Assembly: GCA_038230415.1 (NCBI GenBank)
Contig: JBBRNH010000007.1
Span: 1 to 64,000, forward strand
Direction: 5' to 3'
DNA: 64,000 nucleotides
Source of the DNA: JBBRNH01 sp038230415
GTDB taxonomy: Bacteria; Bacteroidota; Bacteroidia; Cytophagales; Spirosomataceae
The notes under the pieces are model-generated. The model worked only from the letters and a program-made list of their open reading frames with translations, was not told where the DNA came from and ran no database searches. Made by a program: the position numbers and the translations under genes. This document shows, one piece after another, positions 42,978 through 51,931 of this stretch (position 1 is the stretch's first letter; each line of letters begins with the position of its first letter).

Positions 42978-44144
42978 ATGACCGAACCCCGCAAACCAAC
43001 CACCGGCCCCTTGCAGGGCATTCGTATTCTTGACCTGACGCGGCTGCTGCCCGGCCCCCTTGCCACCATGCTCATGGCCGATATGGGCGCGGAAGTCATT
43101 AAAATCGAAGACCCCAACGCGCCCGATTATGTCCGCGCCTTTCCACCGTACCAAAACGGTGAATCCCTGCATTACCTGTCGCTGAACCGCTCGAAACGAA
43201 GTGTGCTGCTCGACTACCGCACCGACGAAGGCCGGGCCACATTTTTTGAACTCGTCAAAACCGCCGACGTGGTGATGGAGCAGTTCAGACCCGGTTATTT
43301 AGCCAACCTCGGTTTAGAATACGAAGCGGCCCGGCTTCACAATCCCACGGTTATATACGTGTCGGTGACGGGCTACGGACAAACCGGCCCCTACGCCCAC
43401 CTCGCCGGACACGACATTAACTACATCGGTCTGGCGGGAATCCTGGGCATGACCGGCCATGCCGACGGGCCACCCGTGCAGGCCGGTGTGCAACTCGCCG
43501 ACATTGCCGGTGGTTCCTACATGGCCGTTATCGGCACGTTGGCCGCGCTCACGGCCCGGCACCAACAGGGTGTCGGTCAGCACGTTGACGTGAGCATGAC
43601 CGACGGTGCGATGCCGCTGTTACAGTCGGTATTTGCCATGCACGTGGGGCAGATGGCCGAAGCCGTTCGGGGGGCGGCTCCGCTATCGGGCGGGTTGCCC
43701 AACTATGGCGTGTATCCCTGTCAGGACGGGCGATACGTGGCCGTCGGTACGCTGGAAGCCAAGTTCTGGACTAAATTTTGCCAACTGGTCGGGAAACCGG
43801 ACTGGATCGGGTTTATGGCTCCGCAAAGCCCGGCAGAACGCGACGAGCACAAACGCCGGATTACCAGCCTGTTTGTGACCCGCCCGCAAGCCGACTGGGT
43901 GGCGTTTGGCACCGAACATGACCTGCTCATCACCCCGATTCTTGACCTGGCCGATCTGGAACACGACCCGCACCTGACGGCTCGGCGAATGATTTTGACC
44001 GAAACGCACCCCGTGGCCGGTGATTACCAGACGATTGGCGTTCCGATTAAGTTTTCGGCTACGCCCGCCCGTCCTGGCTGGCCCGCACCCGACCCCGGCG
44101 CAGACACGGCGGCTGTGCTGGTAGAGATGGATACCGATAAATAA
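42978..44144 (+). CDS. CaiB/BaiF family CoA-transferase or racemase
   Basis: 388 residues. GIRILDLTRLLPGPLATMLMADMGAEVIKIEDP starts the family. SVTGYGQTGPYAHLAGHDINYIGLAGIL includes the Asp used as catalytic nucleophile in CoA-transferases and as the base in alpha-methylacyl-CoA racemase (AMACR). The 'GHDINY' text is closest to AMACR-like members, so a fatty-acyl-CoA racemase is as likely as a transferase. No partner CoA-ligase gene is adjacent. Confidence 0.9.
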   Translation: MTEPRKPTTGPLQGIRILDLTRLLPGPLATMLMADMGAEVIKIEDPNAPDYVRAFPPYQNGESLHYLSLNRSKRSVLLDYRTDEGRATFFELVKTADVVMEQFRPGYLANLGLEYEAARLHNPTVIYVSVTGYGQTGPYAHLAGHDINYIGLAGILGMTGHADGPPVQAGVQLADIAGGSYMAVIGTLAALTARHQQGVGQHVDVSMTDGAMPLLQSVFAMHVGQMAEAVRGAAPLSGGLPNYGVYPCQDGRYVAVGTLEAKFWTKFCQLVGKPDWIGFMAPQSPAERDEHKRRITSLFVTRPQADWVAFGTEHDLLITPILDLADLEHDPHLTARRMILTETHPVAGDYQTIGVPIKFSATPARPGWPAPDPGADTAAVLVEMDTDK

Positions 44145-44169
44145 AAACAGGAAATTTGTGGTTTACGGT

Positions 44170-44198
44170 CTGTCAGAAAATCCGTAGTTTTCTGACAG
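44170..44198. repeat. 11-bp inverted repeat between CoA-transferase and LuxR-HTH genes
   Basis: CTGTCAGAAAA (44170-44180) and TTTTCTGACAG (44188-44198) pair perfectly with a 7-nt loop. There is no T-run after it, so it may be a weak terminator or an operator for the downstream HTH protein. Confidence 0.6.
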
Positions 44199-44225
44199 GT
44201 ATCCAATCAAAAACACCGTCTGACT

Positions 44226-44471
44226 ATGAAAACGCATCTATCTCCCTGGCCCGGTGCTGCATCCGGCAGCGTATCGGCCCTGACCGAGCGCGAAACGACC
44301 TTCCTCACCTTAGCCTGTTCTGAACTGACCTACACCCAGATTGCCGACCGGATGCACCTCAGCCCCCGCACCATTGACGGCTACCGCGAAGTACTGTTCG
44401 AGAAACTATCCGTCAAAAACCGCGTCGGCCTGGCAATCTGGGCCATTCGGCTGGGGCTGGTGGCTATTTGA
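44226..44471 (+). CDS. LuxR-type HTH protein without receiver domain
   Basis: 81 residues, one LuxR/FixJ DNA-binding domain: ALTERETTFLTLACSELTYTQIADRMHLSPRTIDGYREVLFEKLSVKNRVGLAIWAIRLG. It looks like the output half of a NarL-type response regulator, but no receiver sequence remains upstream in any frame. Either it is a natural single-domain regulator (GerE-like) or the remnant of a larger gene. It converges on the peroxidase gene with 13 nt between stops. Confidence 0.85.
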   Translation: MKTHLSPWPGAASGSVSALTERETTFLTLACSELTYTQIADRMHLSPRTIDGYREVLFEKLSVKNRVGLAIWAIRLGLVAI

Positions 44472-44484
44472 GTAGCGCACTCAT

Positions 44485-46149
44485 TTATAACCTGGCTGGA
44501 ACGTGCTTAGCCAAGAGTTCGCTCAGATCGCCCATCGTGAATTTGTCGAAAACGGATACGGCTGCCGGATTACCAAATTCGGGGATAAACAGCGAGTCTG
44601 CGTTTAAGAACGAACCGGGATCACCCACCAGCAAGCCAATCAATACTTCGGCCACAATCCGCCCGCCAACGGGGCCTAAATGAACGGGCGTGGTGTTTTT
44701 GGCATCGTCGCCAAGCATCTTTTTGGCCTCGTTTATCCATTGGTGCTGGGCTTCGGCCAGGATGTAAAACCAGAGCGGAGCTTTCCCTTTGAAAGCCGCC
44801 AGATCGGGATGCGTGGCAATGGATTTGTTGTCGGCCAGCCCGCCCACGTTGGCTTTGCCCACAAACAGTTCAGCATCAGGAATCACTGGAATCCCCATTT
44901 GCCGGGCCACCGACTGCCCCGACGGCAGGCAGAGTTTATTACCCCGCATCAGGTTTCTCAGGGCCAGCATACTCACCTCCGGGCGGGGCGGGTTAGAGCC
45001 GGGTTCGTCAATGGGTTCGTCGGTTCCCGGCTTCGAGAATTCGGGAAGTTTCGCCAACGGCGACACTAGCGAGGTGTCAATTTTGTAGGATGGCTGCACC
45101 CGTCCCGGCCCCGTGTTGGCGGGCGAGAGTTTATTGGTCGAGGTCTCAAAAAACAAACTCCAGTCGATGCCCCAGGGACTCGGAAACGCACGGAAGCCAT
45201 TTAGTCCTTCGTTCGGGCTTTTGTCGAAAACCACTTTCCGGCCCTTCAGCCCCGGCGTTTGGGCCGTGTTGGGCAAATCGAGCGCACTGAGCCGGTAGAT
45301 GGGCCGCACCATCGAGTGGCCGAACCGATAGGCCGCCACGCTGAACTCAACGGGCATGAAGGGCAGTTCTTTCCACTTGAAGAAGTTCAGTTTCGGCTTG
45401 TCGTCATGGATAGATTTGTGGCTATGCAGGTGCGGCAAAATCTCGTTGACCATCTTCTGACCCACCATCCGGGGCAGAAAATCGAACACCACCAACCACT
45501 GATAATGCCACCGAACGCGCTGCTGAAGATGCCCAAAGGACTCGGTGGGATGCACGTCGGCCAGGTAATTATGAAACCGCAGAAAAAGCCCCTGCAACTG
45601 CGACACAATCACGTTTTCGTCGTTGCGCTTGTCGCCGATAATCGCCCGTTCGTGAAACCGGGGCAGGTCAACGGTCAGGTTGGTGCTGTCTTCTCCGCCG
45701 GTCAGAAAGCGGTCGCCAAGCCGGAATTTCCGACCATTGGGTTCAAACATATACGGCTGATCGTCGGGCCCACGCCCGTAGAGGTTGTCTAAATCGAGGG
45801 CGGGCGTGCGGAAATCAACGAGGCCGTCGGGGTCGTTTTCTTTCATCCGCAACGGCATCGGGTCAAAGCTGATGTCGTGGTCAATAAACTGCCCGAAATA
45901 AGTATAGCCCGCTGGAATGCCGAAGTTCTCTTCGTCGTCGTTTTCGGTTTCCGACGTAAATTTATCCTCCGCGCTGGCGGTCATGGCCTGAGCGAGTTTG
46001 ACCAGATCGGGTTCGTAGAAATCAGCGGGCTGAAAGCGAAACATCCGCCCGAAGCGGCCCTGAAACAGGGTTGATCTGACGGTTGCGTCTAAGCCGCGCA
46101 AGGGTGCGCCATGCCCTTTTGGGGGATACTTGTGTGCTGGAATTGCCAT
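44485..46149 (-). CDS. Animal-type haem peroxidase
   Basis: 554 residues of the animal haem peroxidase superfamily. The distal His is in YFGQFIDHDISFDP (about 97), and the proximal His in AAYRFGHSMVRPIYRL (about 290). The Arg/Glu-rich middle and the Asn-rich C-terminal third are present. There is no signal peptide or membrane segment (MAIPAHKYPPKGHGAPLRGL). Bacterial members can oxidise halides, phenols or fatty acids; some are secreted without a leader. It is the last gene of a three-gene minus-strand run with a helical 131-residue protein and a lipoprotein, an arrangement I do not recognise. Confidence 0.9.
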   Translation of the reverse strand: MAIPAHKYPPKGHGAPLRGLDATVRSTLFQGRFGRMFRFQPADFYEPDLVKLAQAMTASAEDKFTSETENDDEENFGIPAGYTYFGQFIDHDISFDPMPLRMKENDPDGLVDFRTPALDLDNLYGRGPDDQPYMFEPNGRKFRLGDRFLTGGEDSTNLTVDLPRFHERAIIGDKRNDENVIVSQLQGLFLRFHNYLADVHPTESFGHLQQRVRWHYQWLVVFDFLPRMVGQKMVNEILPHLHSHKSIHDDKPKLNFFKWKELPFMPVEFSVAAYRFGHSMVRPIYRLSALDLPNTAQTPGLKGRKVVFDKSPNEGLNGFRAFPSPWGIDWSLFFETSTNKLSPANTGPGRVQPSYKIDTSLVSPLAKLPEFSKPGTDEPIDEPGSNPPRPEVSMLALRNLMRGNKLCLPSGQSVARQMGIPVIPDAELFVGKANVGGLADNKSIATHPDLAAFKGKAPLWFYILAEAQHQWINEAKKMLGDDAKNTTPVHLGPVGGRIVAEVLIGLLVGDPGSFLNADSLFIPEFGNPAAVSVFDKFTMGDLSELLAKHVPARL

Positions 46150-46221
46150 TGATGTATGGAATAAAAAAGTGAACTGATTGTTAGTGAACAGATTACCGTT
46201 GGGCAGGCCGACTCATTCGGC

Positions 46222-46617
46222 TTACGCAGGTAGCGTTAGGGCGGTTAAATTTTCTACGGCCTGCTTAATCAACGCGCCATTGCTGGTGGTGATGGCAACC
46301 ACTAAGGCCACCGCTGCCGATGCGATTTCGACCACCCGCGCTGCATTTGTAATGCCCTCAACAGTGGCGGTCATCCGCTTGGTTACGGCCTTTATTTTGG
46401 TCATAAAGTCCTCCACATCCGCTGCCATTACCAATACCGACTGGGTGTTGAAAGCGCGGGCTTTTTGCAACAGTTCTTCCTGCCGGCCATTCAGAAAATT
46501 ATGCTCCTGCGCCGTGAGTAAAGGCCAGTTGGCGAGTTCGTAGGTCATCAGCGCGAGGGCCATTTCTTTGGTTTGCTGCGCCAGGGTAATAAGCTGGTCA
46601 GCCGTAAGCATAGTCAT
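46222..46617 (-). CDS. Helical protein with hydrophobic C-terminal segment
   Basis: 131 residues (or 129 from MLTADQ). Residues 1-85 are charged helices (LITLAQQTKEMALALMTYEL, FLNGRQEELLQKARAFN). Residues about 95-115 form a hydrophobic stretch (VVEIASAAVALVVAITTSNG). The layout of a soluble helix bundle plus one hydrophobic hairpin resembles small pore-forming or chaperoned proteins, but no family was recognised. It lies 29 nt after the lipoprotein gene and 72 nt before the peroxidase gene. Confidence 0.65.
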   Translation of the reverse strand: MTMLTADQLITLAQQTKEMALALMTYELANWPLLTAQEHNFLNGRQEELLQKARAFNTQSVLVMAADVEDFMTKIKAVTKRMTATVEGITNAARVVEIASAAVALVVAITTSNGALIKQAVENLTALTLPA

Positions 46618-46646
46618 AGCGAAGTCGGGTTTAGGGTGTGTACTGA

Positions 46647-47540
46647 TTAATGAGCAACCGCGTCAACATCGGCTTTGAGGAGTTTGAGTTCGCTGGTGGT
46701 GTGCAGCACCAATTCCCGGACTTCGGCATCGCTGAGTCGGTTCTTTTTCTCGAAAAGGTCGGTGTGGGCGGTTTTGATGAGTTCGATACCCGCCTTAAAT
46801 TTTTTCAACTGCCCGACTTTGGCCTGCAAAACCGCTTTTTCGCGTAGATAGCCTTGTGCCATCGTGAGTTTCTGCTCATACCGCAACGGCACGGGCGTAT
46901 TCGAGCGAGCCACCGTGCGGGAGTAGCCGGTGTAGGCTTCGTCTTGCCGGATACCAACTTCCAGCATCATACGGTCGCAGATTCGCTGCAATGCAGTCAG
47001 CACCATAAGCAACGCAGGCTGCGCGTCGGTGATGTATTCTGCCGTTTTGCGGTGCTGCAACCCGGTGAGCGAGGCCGTAACAATGCGGTTCAGCAAATTC
47101 TGATAAGCCGTTGTTTCCGTAGTGGTTAAACCCAGCACCTGGGCGTTCTGCAATGTGGCACTGAGCGAGGCTTGTTTGGGGGCAAACGAGACTAACTTGT
47201 TGCTGCTCAACTGGGCAAGTCCCGCAAAATATTCGCGCAATACCGTTAGCATGGCTGCAAACGTGCTATCGGCTTTGGTGTATAGCACCACCGAATCGGG
47301 GACGGCGAACTGTGCGTCGAAATCAGGCGGGATAACGGGCTTCGTATCAAAACCGTAGCCGGCAAACGCCGTTCGTTCCCGTGCCTGCCGGTAGCCGTCG
47401 GCAAACCGGAGGTTAATGGCCTCGAAGGTGGCTAAGTGGCTGTCGGCCTGCTGGGCGTACTCATTCACGGTTTTCAGGCTTCTGCAACCGGGTAGCAACA
47501 ACACCAAAACTACGCTCGTGAGAATCAGTACTTTTTTCAT
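46647..47540 (-). CDS. Helical lipoprotein of the peroxidase cluster
   Basis: 297 residues from the ATG at 47540; an earlier in-frame start (47621) lacks a signal sequence. Signal and lipobox: MKKVLILTSVVLVLLLPGCRSL (Cys20). The mature protein is almost all helix with coiled-coil-like stretches (LREKAVLQAKVGQLKKFKAGIELIK, FEKKNRLSDAEVRELVLHTTSELKLLKADVD). No known domain. It heads the run lipoprotein, 131-residue protein, peroxidase. Confidence 0.75.
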   Translation of the reverse strand: MKKVLILTSVVLVLLLPGCRSLKTVNEYAQQADSHLATFEAINLRFADGYRQARERTAFAGYGFDTKPVIPPDFDAQFAVPDSVVLYTKADSTFAAMLTVLREYFAGLAQLSSNKLVSFAPKQASLSATLQNAQVLGLTTTETTAYQNLLNRIVTASLTGLQHRKTAEYITDAQPALLMVLTALQRICDRMMLEVGIRQDEAYTGYSRTVARSNTPVPLRYEQKLTMAQGYLREKAVLQAKVGQLKKFKAGIELIKTAHTDLFEKKNRLSDAEVRELVLHTTSELKLLKADVDAVAH

Positions 47541-47697
47541 GATGAGACAGCTATCCGGGGTGCAGAAACGTTTCTGGTTGCCCGCGATGCTGTAAAAGTC
47601 CGGCCTTAAACAGAGCGGCACAACGGGAAAAACACCCTTTTTTCTGAGCGGCTGTGCGCTGTCGTCCCAAACTTCATCCCTTACATCATGCCAAATG

Positions 47698-47717
47698 CAC
47701 CGTTTGTCCCAACGGTG
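47698..47717. promoter_or_regulatory. Short inverted repeat upstream of the S9 peptidase gene
   Basis: CACCGTT (47698-47704) and AACGGTG (47711-47717) with a 6-nt spacer. It lies about 22 nt before the -7 box at 47740 and could be an operator. Confidence 0.35.
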
Positions 47718-47739
47718 TCCGAATAATGGGGCGCGTCGC

Positions 47740-47747
47740 TACTTTTG
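47740..47747 (+). promoter_or_regulatory. S9 peptidase gene -7 box
   Basis: TACTTTTG matches TAnnTTTG, 25 nt before the start. Confidence 0.5.
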
Positions 47748-47771
47748 GGCATTAACTAACTCCCCAAGTCC

Positions 47772-50459
47772 ATGAACAAACTCAATACACTTCTGCTTTT
47801 CTGCGCTCTTGTGCTGGCTTCGGCCACCGCCCCGGCGCAGACCACCGGCAAACTGCCGCCCATTATTGACCGCGAACTGCTCTTCGGCGATCCCGAAATC
47901 AGCGGGGCGCAACTCTCGCCCGACGGCAAATTCATGTCGTTTATCAAGCCCTACAAAGGCACCCGCAACATCTGGGTCAAGACTATCAACGAACCCTTCG
48001 CGGCTGCAAAACCGATGACCGCCGACACCTCGCGGCCCATTCGCGGCTATTTCTGGTCACGCGATGGCAAGTATCTGCTGTTTAGCCAGGATAAAGGCGG
48101 TGACGAGAACTTCAACGTCTATGCCGTGAACCCCGCCGAAACGCTCAAAGCCGGGCAGGATGTGCCGATGACCCGCGACCTGACCAATATCAAAGGCGTT
48201 CGGGTGCAGATTTACAATGTACCCAAAACCGACCCCAACGCGCTCTATATCGGCCTGAATGACCGCGACAAGGCCTGGCACGACCTCTACAAACTCAACA
48301 TCGCCACCGGCCAGAAAACGCTCATCCTGAAAAATACCGACCGGCTCGGTGGATATGATTTCGACTGGACCGATAAACTCCGGCTTGCCACCCGCTCGGC
48401 AGACGATGGCGGCACCGAAATCATGCGCGTGGAACCTACGGGCAAGCTGACCAAAATTTATTCGGCCAATCTGTCAGAAGGCGCGGGCGTGGTTGGTTTC
48501 ACCAAAGATAACAAGCGGGTGTATCTGGAAACCAACGTCGGCAACGCCCGCGACCTGACCGAGGTGGTGTTGATGGACCCCGAAACGGGCAAAGAAGAAC
48601 TCTTTGAGCGCGACCCGAAGCAGCGCGTGGACTTCGGTTCGCTGGCCCTGTCTGACGTGACCCACGAGCCGATTTACACCAGCTACGAAGACGACCGCCA
48701 GCGCTACAACTGGAAAGACAAATCATTCGAGGCCGATTACACCCTGATTAAGAAGGAGATACCGAATGCCGAGGTGTATTTCCGGTCGCCAACTGCCGAT
48801 GAACGCTACTGGCTCATTGCCGCCACGAGCGATACCGACCCCGGTGCTACGTATCTCTACGACCGCACGACCAAAAAGCTCACGTTTCAGTATCGGTCGC
48901 GGCCCACGCTGCCCGTTGCCGACCTCGCTCCGATGCAGGTGGTTCGGTATAAATCGTCGGACGGACTCGAAATTCCGGCCTACCTGACCCTGCCGAAGGG
49001 CGTGGAGCCGAAAAATCTGCCCCTGATTATGTTTCCGCACGGCGGCCCCTGGGGTCGTGATTCGTGGGGCTACAACGCCTTCGCGCAGTTTCTGGCAAAC
49101 CGGGGTTATGCCGTGCTTGCCCCAAACTTCCGCGCCAGCACCGGCTACGGCAAGAAGTTTCTGAACGGCGGCAACAAACAATGGGGCCTGCTGATGCAGG
49201 ACGACATTACCTACGGCGTGAAAGACATGGTTGCCAAAGGCATTGCCGACCCCAAGCGCGTCGGTATTATGGGCGGCTCGTATGGCGGATACGCAACATT
49301 AGCCGGGGTTGCCTTCACGCCCGATTTGTACGCATCGGCGGTGGCAATTGTGGCTCCCTCGAACCTGATGACGCTGCTGAATTCGATTCCGGCGTATTGG
49401 GAAGCGGGCCGCAAGCAGATGTACGACCGCATGGGCGACCCCAACACGCCCGAAGGCAAGGCCACGCTCGAAAAAGCATCACCCCTGAACTCAGCCGATA
49501 AAATCAAAACGCCCCTGATGGTGGTGCAGGGAGCCAACGACCCCCGCGTGAACAAGGCTGAATCGGATCAGATTGTGGTGGCCCTCCGCGACCGGGGGTT
49601 CCCGGTAGAGTACATCGTAGCCGATGACGAGGGACACGGTTTTGCCAAGCCCGTGAATAACATGGCGATGCTGGCCGCAGCCGAAAAATTCATGGCATCT
49701 AACCTCGGTGGTCGGTATCAGGAGTCAATGCCCGATAACATTGCCAAACGGCTGAAACAGATCACAGTTGACCCCAAAACGGTGTCGCTGGCGAAGAAAG
49801 TAGCCGTTTCGACCACCGCAGCCACGCCCACGATGGACTTAAAACCGGGCAAGTATGCCTACAAAGTGAAACTCGCCGTGCAGGGCCGCGATATTGAGAT
49901 GGACAAAATGATTGAGGTGGCCGAGGTCGGCAACACCTGGCGCGTTACCGAAAACATTACCTCGCCGATGATGTCGGGCAGCGACGAAAGCGTGGTGAGC
50001 AAGAAAACGCTGATGCCCGTGAAGCGCACGGCCAAGCAGGGTGGCGGCACCGTTGAGATGACCTACACGGCCAGCAAAGTAACGGGTTCGATGAACATGG
50101 GCGGGCAGAACATGGCAATTGACAAGCCCCTCGACGGAGCCTTGTTTGCCGATGGCGGGGGCGCGTCGCTGATGTTAGCCACGCTGCCGTTAGCCGACGG
50201 TTACACCACCTCGTTCCGCAACTTCGATCTGGCCTCGCAGGGTATTAAAACCATGACGTTGAGCGTGTTGGGCAAAGAATCGGTGACGGTGCCGGCGGGA
50301 ACATTCGAGACCTGGAAGGTGGACATCAAGCCGACAGATGGCAGCGCGGGCGGCCAAACCATTTACGTGGTAGCCGACGGCAGTGGCCGCGTGGCGAAAG
50401 AAGAAGCCGTGATTCCGGCCATGGGCGGGGCCAAAATGTTGTCTGAATTGGTGAAGTAG
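47772..50459 (+). CDS. S9 prolyl oligopeptidase-family peptidase with C-terminal extra domain
   Basis: 895 residues. A signal peptide (LLLFCALVLASATAPAQ) precedes a beta-propeller (about 40-380) and an alpha/beta hydrolase domain. The Ser is in GIMGGSYGGYATLAG, the Asp in VVQGANDPRVNKAESD, and the His in DDEGHGFAKPVNN. After about residue 660 there is an extra beta-rich domain of about 230 residues (KPGKYAYKVKLAVQGRDIEMDK, SVTVPAGTFETWKVDI) of DUF3108-like type. It acts in the periplasm on short peptides. The fusion with the C-terminal domain is unusual for S9 peptidases. Confidence 0.92.
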   Translation: MNKLNTLLLFCALVLASATAPAQTTGKLPPIIDRELLFGDPEISGAQLSPDGKFMSFIKPYKGTRNIWVKTINEPFAAAKPMTADTSRPIRGYFWSRDGKYLLFSQDKGGDENFNVYAVNPAETLKAGQDVPMTRDLTNIKGVRVQIYNVPKTDPNALYIGLNDRDKAWHDLYKLNIATGQKTLILKNTDRLGGYDFDWTDKLRLATRSADDGGTEIMRVEPTGKLTKIYSANLSEGAGVVGFTKDNKRVYLETNVGNARDLTEVVLMDPETGKEELFERDPKQRVDFGSLALSDVTHEPIYTSYEDDRQRYNWKDKSFEADYTLIKKEIPNAEVYFRSPTADERYWLIAATSDTDPGATYLYDRTTKKLTFQYRSRPTLPVADLAPMQVVRYKSSDGLEIPAYLTLPKGVEPKNLPLIMFPHGGPWGRDSWGYNAFAQFLANRGYAVLAPNFRASTGYGKKFLNGGNKQWGLLMQDDITYGVKDMVAKGIADPKRVGIMGGSYGGYATLAGVAFTPDLYASAVAIVAPSNLMTLLNSIPAYWEAGRKQMYDRMGDPNTPEGKATLEKASPLNSADKIKTPLMVVQGANDPRVNKAESDQIVVALRDRGFPVEYIVADDEGHGFAKPVNNMAMLAAAEKFMASNLGGRYQESMPDNIAKRLKQITVDPKTVSLAKKVAVSTTAATPTMDLKPGKYAYKVKLAVQGRDIEMDKMIEVAEVGNTWRVTENITSPMMSGSDESVVSKKTLMPVKRTAKQGGGTVEMTYTASKVTGSMNMGGQNMAIDKPLDGALFADGGGASLMLATLPLADGYTTSFRNFDLASQGIKTMTLSVLGKESVTVPAGTFETWKVDIKPTDGSAGGQTIYVVADGSGRVAKEEAVIPAMGGAKMLSELVK

Positions 50460-50474
50460 AGTCTGCGTAAACGT

Positions 50475-50524
50475 AAACCCCGGCTTTGCTTCCTCCTGAT
50501 TAATAGGAAGCAAAGCCGGGGTTT
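50475..50524 (+). terminator. Strong hairpin terminator after the S9 peptidase gene
   Basis: AAACCCCGGCTTTGCTTCCT and its perfect 20-nt reverse complement enclose a 10-nt loop, and TTTGCTTT follows. It ends both the S9 gene and the convergent PIN-domain gene. Confidence 0.85.
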
Positions 50525-50553
50525 GCTTTGGCATTTAGGTTGGTCGGGGAATC

Positions 50554-50970
50554 TTATAATCCATCTACTATTTCAACCCGCTTCAGATAGCAAACATCCT
50601 CAAAATCAGCGCGATTGAACGTCACTAAATAATCAATTGGCAAGTCAGAGTCAAGAAGCATCCCCCGGATAATTGCGTCTGTCAAACTGTAACGCTTGGA
50701 TTGAAAAAAACTGGCGAGGGCTTTTTCCCGGTACGGGCCATCGTCAACAAGTGTTAAACGGGGATTATTCAGCAGCACTTGAAAAGCAAGTATCCCGTTT
50801 TTTTGACGCACGAATCGGGTATTCATAAACTCATACATCGTGGGCCAGGGAATCAGAATTCTGTTCGCTCCAATGTCATCTGCCACAGCATTAGCCTGTT
50901 CATGGTGCTGATCCTTGGGGTCATACAATCCACACCAGAAACCAGAATCGATCAAAAGAACTTTATTCAT
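50554..50970 (-). CDS. PIN-domain nuclease, toxin candidate
   Basis: 138 residues from the ATG at 50970 (MNKVLLIDSGFWCGLYDPKDQHHEQANAVADDI). The PIN-fold acidic residues are visible in LIDSGFW, PWPTMYEFMNTR, YSLTDAIIRG and LVTFNRADFEDV. PIN proteins are RNA-cutting toxins of VapBC-type pairs. The start overlaps the stop of the preceding gene by 8 nt. That partner is not a known antitoxin family, so the pair may be a new combination. Confidence 0.85.
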   Translation of the reverse strand: MNKVLLIDSGFWCGLYDPKDQHHEQANAVADDIGANRILIPWPTMYEFMNTRFVRQKNGILAFQVLLNNPRLTLVDDGPYREKALASFFQSKRYSLTDAIIRGMLLDSDLPIDYLVTFNRADFEDVCYLKRVEIVDGL

Positions 50971-51304
50971 CAACCACGCTGCCAGCCGATTGTAACAGAT
51001 TTCCATACCCTTCCCAGGGAGCCGGGCGACGACCGCCTTTCAGAAAAGTCCCTTTCAGTTTCTGGCTATCGCCTTCCTCGTCCCGCCAGATAAGATAAAG
51101 CCGGTCAGTCTTTGCAAACGCAATGGCATTTTCCATATCTGCGAGAATCTCTGTATCGGGCGCGTTTAAATTCTGAGCCACGAACCGGAAAACGGCCAGA
51201 CCATTGCCACATTCTTTGGCCTGATGGTTATCTAACCACGAATATAAATTGGTGTAGTCTCCTTTCAATCCAAGGTCAAAAGAAAGCCAAAATGTCTTTT
51301 CCAT
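50963..51304 (-). CDS. Partner of the PIN-domain protein, unknown family
   Basis: 113 residues: MEKTFWLSFDLGLKGDYTNLYSWLDNHQAKECGNGLAVFRF, LNAPDTEILADMENAIAFAKTDRLYLIWRDEEGDSQKLKGTFLKGGRR. It is a mixed alpha/beta protein with strand-helix-strand pattern and no HTH. It is translated just before the PIN gene with an 8-nt overlap, so it is a candidate antitoxin, but no family was recognised. Confidence 0.7.
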   Translation of the reverse strand: MEKTFWLSFDLGLKGDYTNLYSWLDNHQAKECGNGLAVFRFVAQNLNAPDTEILADMENAIAFAKTDRLYLIWRDEEGDSQKLKGTFLKGGRRPAPWEGYGNLLQSAGSVVDE

Positions 51305-51321
51305 AGCTCACATTATTTTTG

Positions 51322-51426
51322 CCAAGTTCAATATTTAGTTCAGACATCCCAAATTATTACTCCACTGCCAGCACCAATCCTTTCAGGTAGCCACCTTCGG
51401 GGTGGAACAAACTCACGGGGTGGGTC
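51322..51426. repeat. Direct repeat copy A (duplicated rlmI 3' end)
   Basis: Matches 51932-52034. The inner 63 nt (51361-51423) are identical to the last codons of the rlmI-like gene (51970-52032). The outer 40 nt, non-coding in the original, match only in part. The RelE cassette lies between the two copies. Confidence 0.93.
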
Positions 51427-51434
51427 AAGCACGA

Positions 51435-51701
51435 TCATTCGTAGGCTTGTTGCCGGTGGCGAACTGCCCGAATAACAACGATTTTGCCTTTGTCGTCAAT
51501 CGTGTACAGGATTCGATAATCACCTACTCGAATTCTATACAAATCGGTACTCCCCGTCAACTTCTTACAACCCGACGGGCGCGGTTCAGTTGCCAATGCC
51601 GCAATACGAGGTATAACCCTATTCACAACATCATTTGGCAAGTTGCGAATCTCTTTGGCGGCAGGCTCTGAAATCTGAACGTCATACGGGTTATTCTTCA
51701 C
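51435..51701 (-). CDS. RelE/ParE-family toxin
   Basis: 88 residues: YDVQISEPAAKEIRNLPNDVVNRVIPRIAALATEPRPSGCKKLTGSTDLYRIRVGDYRILYTIDDKGKIVVIRAVRHRQQAYE. This is the complete RelE/ParE fold with the conserved Arg-rich strand YRIRVGDYRILY and the last-strand His/Arg. It cuts ribosome-bound mRNA or poisons gyrase, depending on subgroup. Its start overlaps the antitoxin stop by 4 nt (51698-51701). Confidence 0.93.
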   Translation of the reverse strand: MKNNPYDVQISEPAAKEIRNLPNDVVNRVIPRIAALATEPRPSGCKKLTGSTDLYRIRVGDYRILYTIDDKGKIVVIRAVRHRQQAYE

Positions 51702-51883
51702 AACTTTCCGTCTCGTTTCAATTCCGTCACCAGTTCATCTAATGAAATGGTTGGTTCGTTTTTCCGCTGCTCGGCCAGCACAACGTCATAAAAATCTTCC
51801 CAAAGTTCGCCGTGTTTATTCAGGTCAATCTGTACGGCTACTTTCTGGCTTTGATCATCGGTAACAAAAAAAATCCCTTCCAT
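51698..51883 (-). CDS. Antitoxin partner of RelE
   Basis: 61 residues: FFVTDDQSQKVAVQIDLNKHGELWEDFYDVVLAEQRKNEPTISLDELVTELKRDGKL. It has an N-terminal strand and a helical C-terminus that would wrap the toxin. It is first in the operon, with a 4-nt overlap into relE. The cassette is enclosed by the duplicated rlmI 3' end. Confidence 0.85.
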   Translation of the reverse strand: MEGIFFVTDDQSQKVAVQIDLNKHGELWEDFYDVVLAEQRKNEPTISLDELVTELKRDGKL

Positions 51884-51931
51884 AGTTTTATCAGATTTGG
51901 TTGATACTACACAGTCTCTTAACGCACAGCC

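Noticed and set aside
51402..51671. Plus-strand reading frame over the RelE cassette
   Set aside because: It runs antisense through relE and starts in the duplicated rlmI end; no ribosome-binding site or family features.
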